A DNA stretch of 64,000 nucleotides from Mesorhizobium sp. Lineage in GTDB: Bacteria; Pseudomonadota; Alphaproteobacteria; Rhizobiales; Rhizobiaceae. Positions within the stretch are counted from its first letter, which is position 1; each line of letters opens with the position of its first letter. Positions 61,903 to 64,000 of the stretch are shown here, one piece after another. A model generated the notes under the pieces. It did not search any database and was not told the DNA's origin. It saw only the letters and a program-made list of their open reading frames with translations. Made by a program: the position numbers and the translations under genes. The DNA lies in the NCBI GenBank assembly GCA_004017275.1, contig SAKE01000002.1:251411-315410 (forward strand). The letters run 5' to 3'.

Positions 61903-63126
61903 TCAGCACAGATCGACCGAACTCATTTGTCCTGCAAGCATCTTGCCGGCCAGCACATCGGCCGGACTCACGCCGGCCAACTCGGCATAGCGATGCGGGT
62001 CGGTGGCACCTTCGGTGTTGATCACCAGCACCCGCGATTTGCGGTCGAGCCCAAGGTCCGCCCTGTTGTCGGCCGCCGCCCGGATCAGTCCGGCAAGGCC
62101 GACACCGCCGCTTTCGCCGGCGACGATCACCGGATCACCGGCGGCCGGTTGCGCCAACCGCCGCATCACCGCGACGGCGGCGTCCTCATCCACCGTCATG
62201 AAAGCGTCGGCAGCGCGCGCCAGCACCCGCCAGGCGACCGGGGAAGCCTCGTAGCATTCGAGCATGGCCATCACCGTCGGCTGGCCATGCGCGACCTTAA
62301 CCGGGCGCCCGGCCTGGGCCGCCGCAAAAACACAGGCGGCACGCGCCGGCTCGACCACGATGAAGATTGGCCTGGCATCACCGAGCACGATGGCCAGATG
62401 GCCGGCCACCGCGGCGGCAATGCCGCCGACACCGGCCTGCACGAAGACATGGGTTGGCGGCTCGCCGAGCTGGCGCAATGCTTCGCGCACGATCGCCGTA
62501 TAACCCTGCATGACGAGGGCGGGAATGCGTTCATAGCCCGGCCACGAGGTGTCGGACACCACGGTCCAGCCTTTCTCGGCCGAAACCCGGGCCGCCTGCC
62601 TGACCGAATCATCATAATTGCCGTCGACGCGGATCATCTCGGCGCCATAGCGGGCGATCGCCGCGATACGCTCCTCACTGACGCCGGCGTGGACGAAGAT
62701 CGCTGCCCGTGCACCGACGAGTTGTGCGCCTTGCGCGACCGAGCGGCCATGATTGCCGTCGGTCGCACAGGCAAATGTCATCGCCGCGGCGACGGCCCGC
62801 GCATCGGGCCGATCGAGATCCGCCACATCGACGGGCCGGCCAAGCCGGCTGCTTGCCTCCTCCAGCACCAGGCGGAAGACGGCATAGGCGCCGCCAAGCG
62901 CCTTGAAGCTGCCGAGGCCGAGGCGAAAGCCTTCATCCTTGATATGGAGGGCAGCAAGGCCGAGTTCGGCGGCAAGCGCCGGCAGCGCATGCAGCGGCGT
63001 CATCTGGTGATTGTCGCGATGGGAAAGAAAACGCTCGACCGTGTCGGTGCCGGCCGCGCCAAGGGTATCCGCATCGGCCGGATCGAGTGGCAGGCGATGC
63101 AGAGTATTGCGGTTGAGCAGGAACAC
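61903..63126 (-). CDS. dpaL: Diaminopropionate ammonia-lyase
   Basis: A 407-residue fold-type II PLP enzyme. The PLP lysine is in GLGSFKALGGAYAVF, the Asn/Gly loop in CATDGNHGRSVA, and the phosphate-binding Gly loop near the end in AGESGGVGLAGL. It converts 2,3-diaminopropionate to pyruvate and ammonia. It starts with GTG at 63124-63126 after AAGGAGG; the longer frame would run into the divergent regulator. A threonine-dehydratase-like role is an alternative. The divergent Lrp gene is its likely regulator. Confidence 0.9.
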   Translation of the reverse strand: MFLLNRNTLHRLPLDPADADTLGAAGTDTVERFLSHRDNHQMTPLHALPALAAELGLAALHIKDEGFRLGLGSFKALGGAYAVFRLVLEEASSRLGRPVDVADLDRPDARAVAAAMTFACATDGNHGRSVAQGAQLVGARAAIFVHAGVSEERIAAIARYGAEMIRVDGNYDDSVRQAARVSAEKGWTVVSDTSWPGYERIPALVMQGYTAIVREALRQLGEPPTHVFVQAGVGGIAAAVAGHLAIVLGDARPIFIVVEPARAACVFAAAQAGRPVKVAHGQPTVMAMLECYEASPVAWRVLARAADAFMTVDEDAAVAVMRRLAQPAAGDPVIVAGESGGVGLAGLIRAAADNRADLGLDRKSRVLVINTEGATDPHRYAELAGVSPADVLAGKMLAGQMSSVDLC

Positions 63127-63187
63127 GGCGGCCTCCTTGGCATTCAGCGAGAATATATTGCAGGACGGACGCAAAGGGCGCTGTAAT
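63127..63187. promoter_or_regulatory. Divergent dpaL/Lrp control region
   Basis: Only 61 bases separate the two starts. An AATATATT core, flanked by GAG and GCA, lies near 63151-63158 and suits Lrp-family binding, which favours AT-rich dyads. The dpaL ribosome-binding site occupies the left edge. Confidence 0.5.
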
Positions 63188-63709
63188 ATGGCCTCCCAAA
63201 TGCAAGTTTGTTTCGCCCGGGATATTCCATTGCCTGCATTGCCGCCCTCGCTCGACAGTTTCGATCTCGCCATCCTTGCCATCCTGCAGCGCGACAACGC
63301 GACGCCGCAACGGCTCATCGGCGAGGCCGTCAACCTGTCGGCGCCCGCGGTGCAGCGCCGCATCAAGCGCATGGAGCAGACCGGCGTCATTGCCGGCAAT
63401 GTCGCTGTCATCGAGCCGGCAGCGGTCGGCCAGCCGATCACCATCTTCGTCGAGGTGGAACTCGAGAGCGAACGTGCCGAACTGATCGATGCGGCCAAGC
63501 GGCAATTCTCGGCGACCCCTGAGGTCCAGCAATGTTACTACGTCACCGGTGAGGCCGACTTCATCCTGGTGATCACAGTGGCCAACATGGGCGCCTATGA
63601 GACGCTGACGCGAAAACTGTTCTTCGACAGCAACAATGTCCGCAAATTTCGCACGTTCGTTGCCATGGACCGGGTCAAGGTAGGGTTGACGGTGCCTTTA
63701 CCTGTTTAA
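63188..63709 (+). CDS. Lrp/AsnC-family transcriptional regulator
   Basis: A 173-residue regulator. The N-terminal helix-turn-helix is in LDSFDLAILAILQRDNATPQ and LSAPAVQRRIKRME; the C-terminal RAM domain contains CYYVTGEADFILVITVAN. It probably senses an amino acid, perhaps diaminopropionate, and controls the divergent lyase operon. Two ATG codons (63188 and 63200) are possible and neither has a strong ribosome-binding site. Confidence 0.92.
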   Translation: MASQMQVCFARDIPLPALPPSLDSFDLAILAILQRDNATPQRLIGEAVNLSAPAVQRRIKRMEQTGVIAGNVAVIEPAAVGQPITIFVEVELESERAELIDAAKRQFSATPEVQQCYYVTGEADFILVITVANMGAYETLTRKLFFDSNNVRKFRTFVAMDRVKVGLTVPLPV

Positions 63710-63791
63710 GCATTTGCCGCACGGCAGGCCCTTTACTTGCCCACTATGTTTTTGACATTCTCGGGCTGCGAATTCTGCTGCGGAGGCGTGC

Positions 63792-64000
63792 GTGGACGAC
63801 ACCACCCCAGTTGCGATCATCGGTGCCGGGCCTGCCGGCCTGGCCATTGCCGCGTGCCTACGACAGACTGGGCAGGATTTCGTCCTCGTGGAAAAAGAGC
63901 AGCAGGCCGCGCCCGCCTGGCGACGCCACTATGAGCGCGTCCATCTGCACACGGCCAAGCGCTATTCCTCGCTGCCCTTCATGCCCTTTCCCAAGGAATA
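63792..64000 (+). CDS. Flavin-dependent monooxygenase, truncated by the window edge
   Basis: The first 69 residues of an NAD(P)/FAD-dependent oxidoreductase. FAD binding is shown by VAIIGAGPAGLAIAACL; WRRHYERVHLHTAKRYSSLP is typical of YUCCA/BVMO-like flavin monooxygenases. The start is a GTG with GGAGG at 63782-63786. The gene continues past the right edge, so function and length cannot be judged. Confidence 0.85.
   Translation, partial: MDDTTPVAIIGAGPAGLAIAACLRQTGQDFVLVEKEQQAAPAWRRHYERVHLHTAKRYSSLPFMPFPKE

Overview
The window is about 64 kb of GC-rich DNA from an alphaproteobacterium of the order Rhizobiales, most likely Mesorhizobium or a close relative. The evidence is the aapJQMP amino-acid transporter, HdaA, lone NDUFS4- and NDUFS6-like complex I subunits, a three-domain LigD, a DUF680 protein, the DUF2182/DUF1326 pair and rhizobial-style palindromic intergenic repeats. 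Species cannot be fixed from the sequence alone.

Region 1 (1-12.2 kb) is a surface-polysaccharide locus. It holds a Wzz/GumC-type chain-length protein with a degenerate kinase domain, a VpsF-like polymerase, an exported GH5 glycosidase, two glycosyltransferases, a Wzx-like flippase and two tandem paralogous CelD-type GNAT acyltransferases. A partial gene of unclear function enters from the left edge. Region 2 (12.2-22.5 kb) carries ligD, an intact IS110-family transposase with a long non-coding end, ppk-ppx, a zinc-finger complex I-type protein, a flavin monooxygenase, and two copies of a 155-bp palindromic repeat. Region 3 (22.6-30.7 kb) holds the aap operon with internal hairpins, a DUF2182/DUF1326 membrane-metal pair, and a metC-like lyase preceded by a candidate small RNA or attenuator.

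Region 4 (30.9-39.2 kb) is the most unusual part: a lower-GC island of seven genes in two divergent, tightly coupled operons. One encodes a Gly-rich collagen-like exported protein, an exported caspase-like (C14) protease and an exported trypsin-like (S1) protease. The other encodes a periplasmic protein of unknown family, two paralogous lipoproteins of unknown family and a second exported trypsin-like protease. I read it as a candidate envelope-associated proteolytic system that I cannot match to a named system.

Region 5 (39.4-48.4 kb) has an HPP-CBS membrane protein, an ECF sigma factor sharing a promoter motif with the downstream DUF4142-cupredoxin genes, a TetR/enoyl-CoA hydratase pair, an anion transporter, a diguanylate cyclase, a small gene behind an EcfG-type promoter, tRNA-Arg(TCT), tRNA-Pro(TGG) and a VapBC module. 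Region 6 (48.4-64 kb) is mostly housekeeping: hdaA, an AI-2E-family permease, a CDP-alcohol phosphatidyltransferase, purMN, a ParDE module, a SixA-like phosphatase, dapB and a UvrD-like helicase. It ends in a nitrogen-catabolic run (diaminopropionate ammonia-lyase, M20 hydrolase, ureohydrolase) under a divergent Lrp-type regulator, and a truncated flavin monooxygenase at the right edge.

Start codons were chosen from ribosome-binding sites, stop/start overlaps and, where possible, alignment of paralogues. Functions rest on motifs read by eye; no database search was run.
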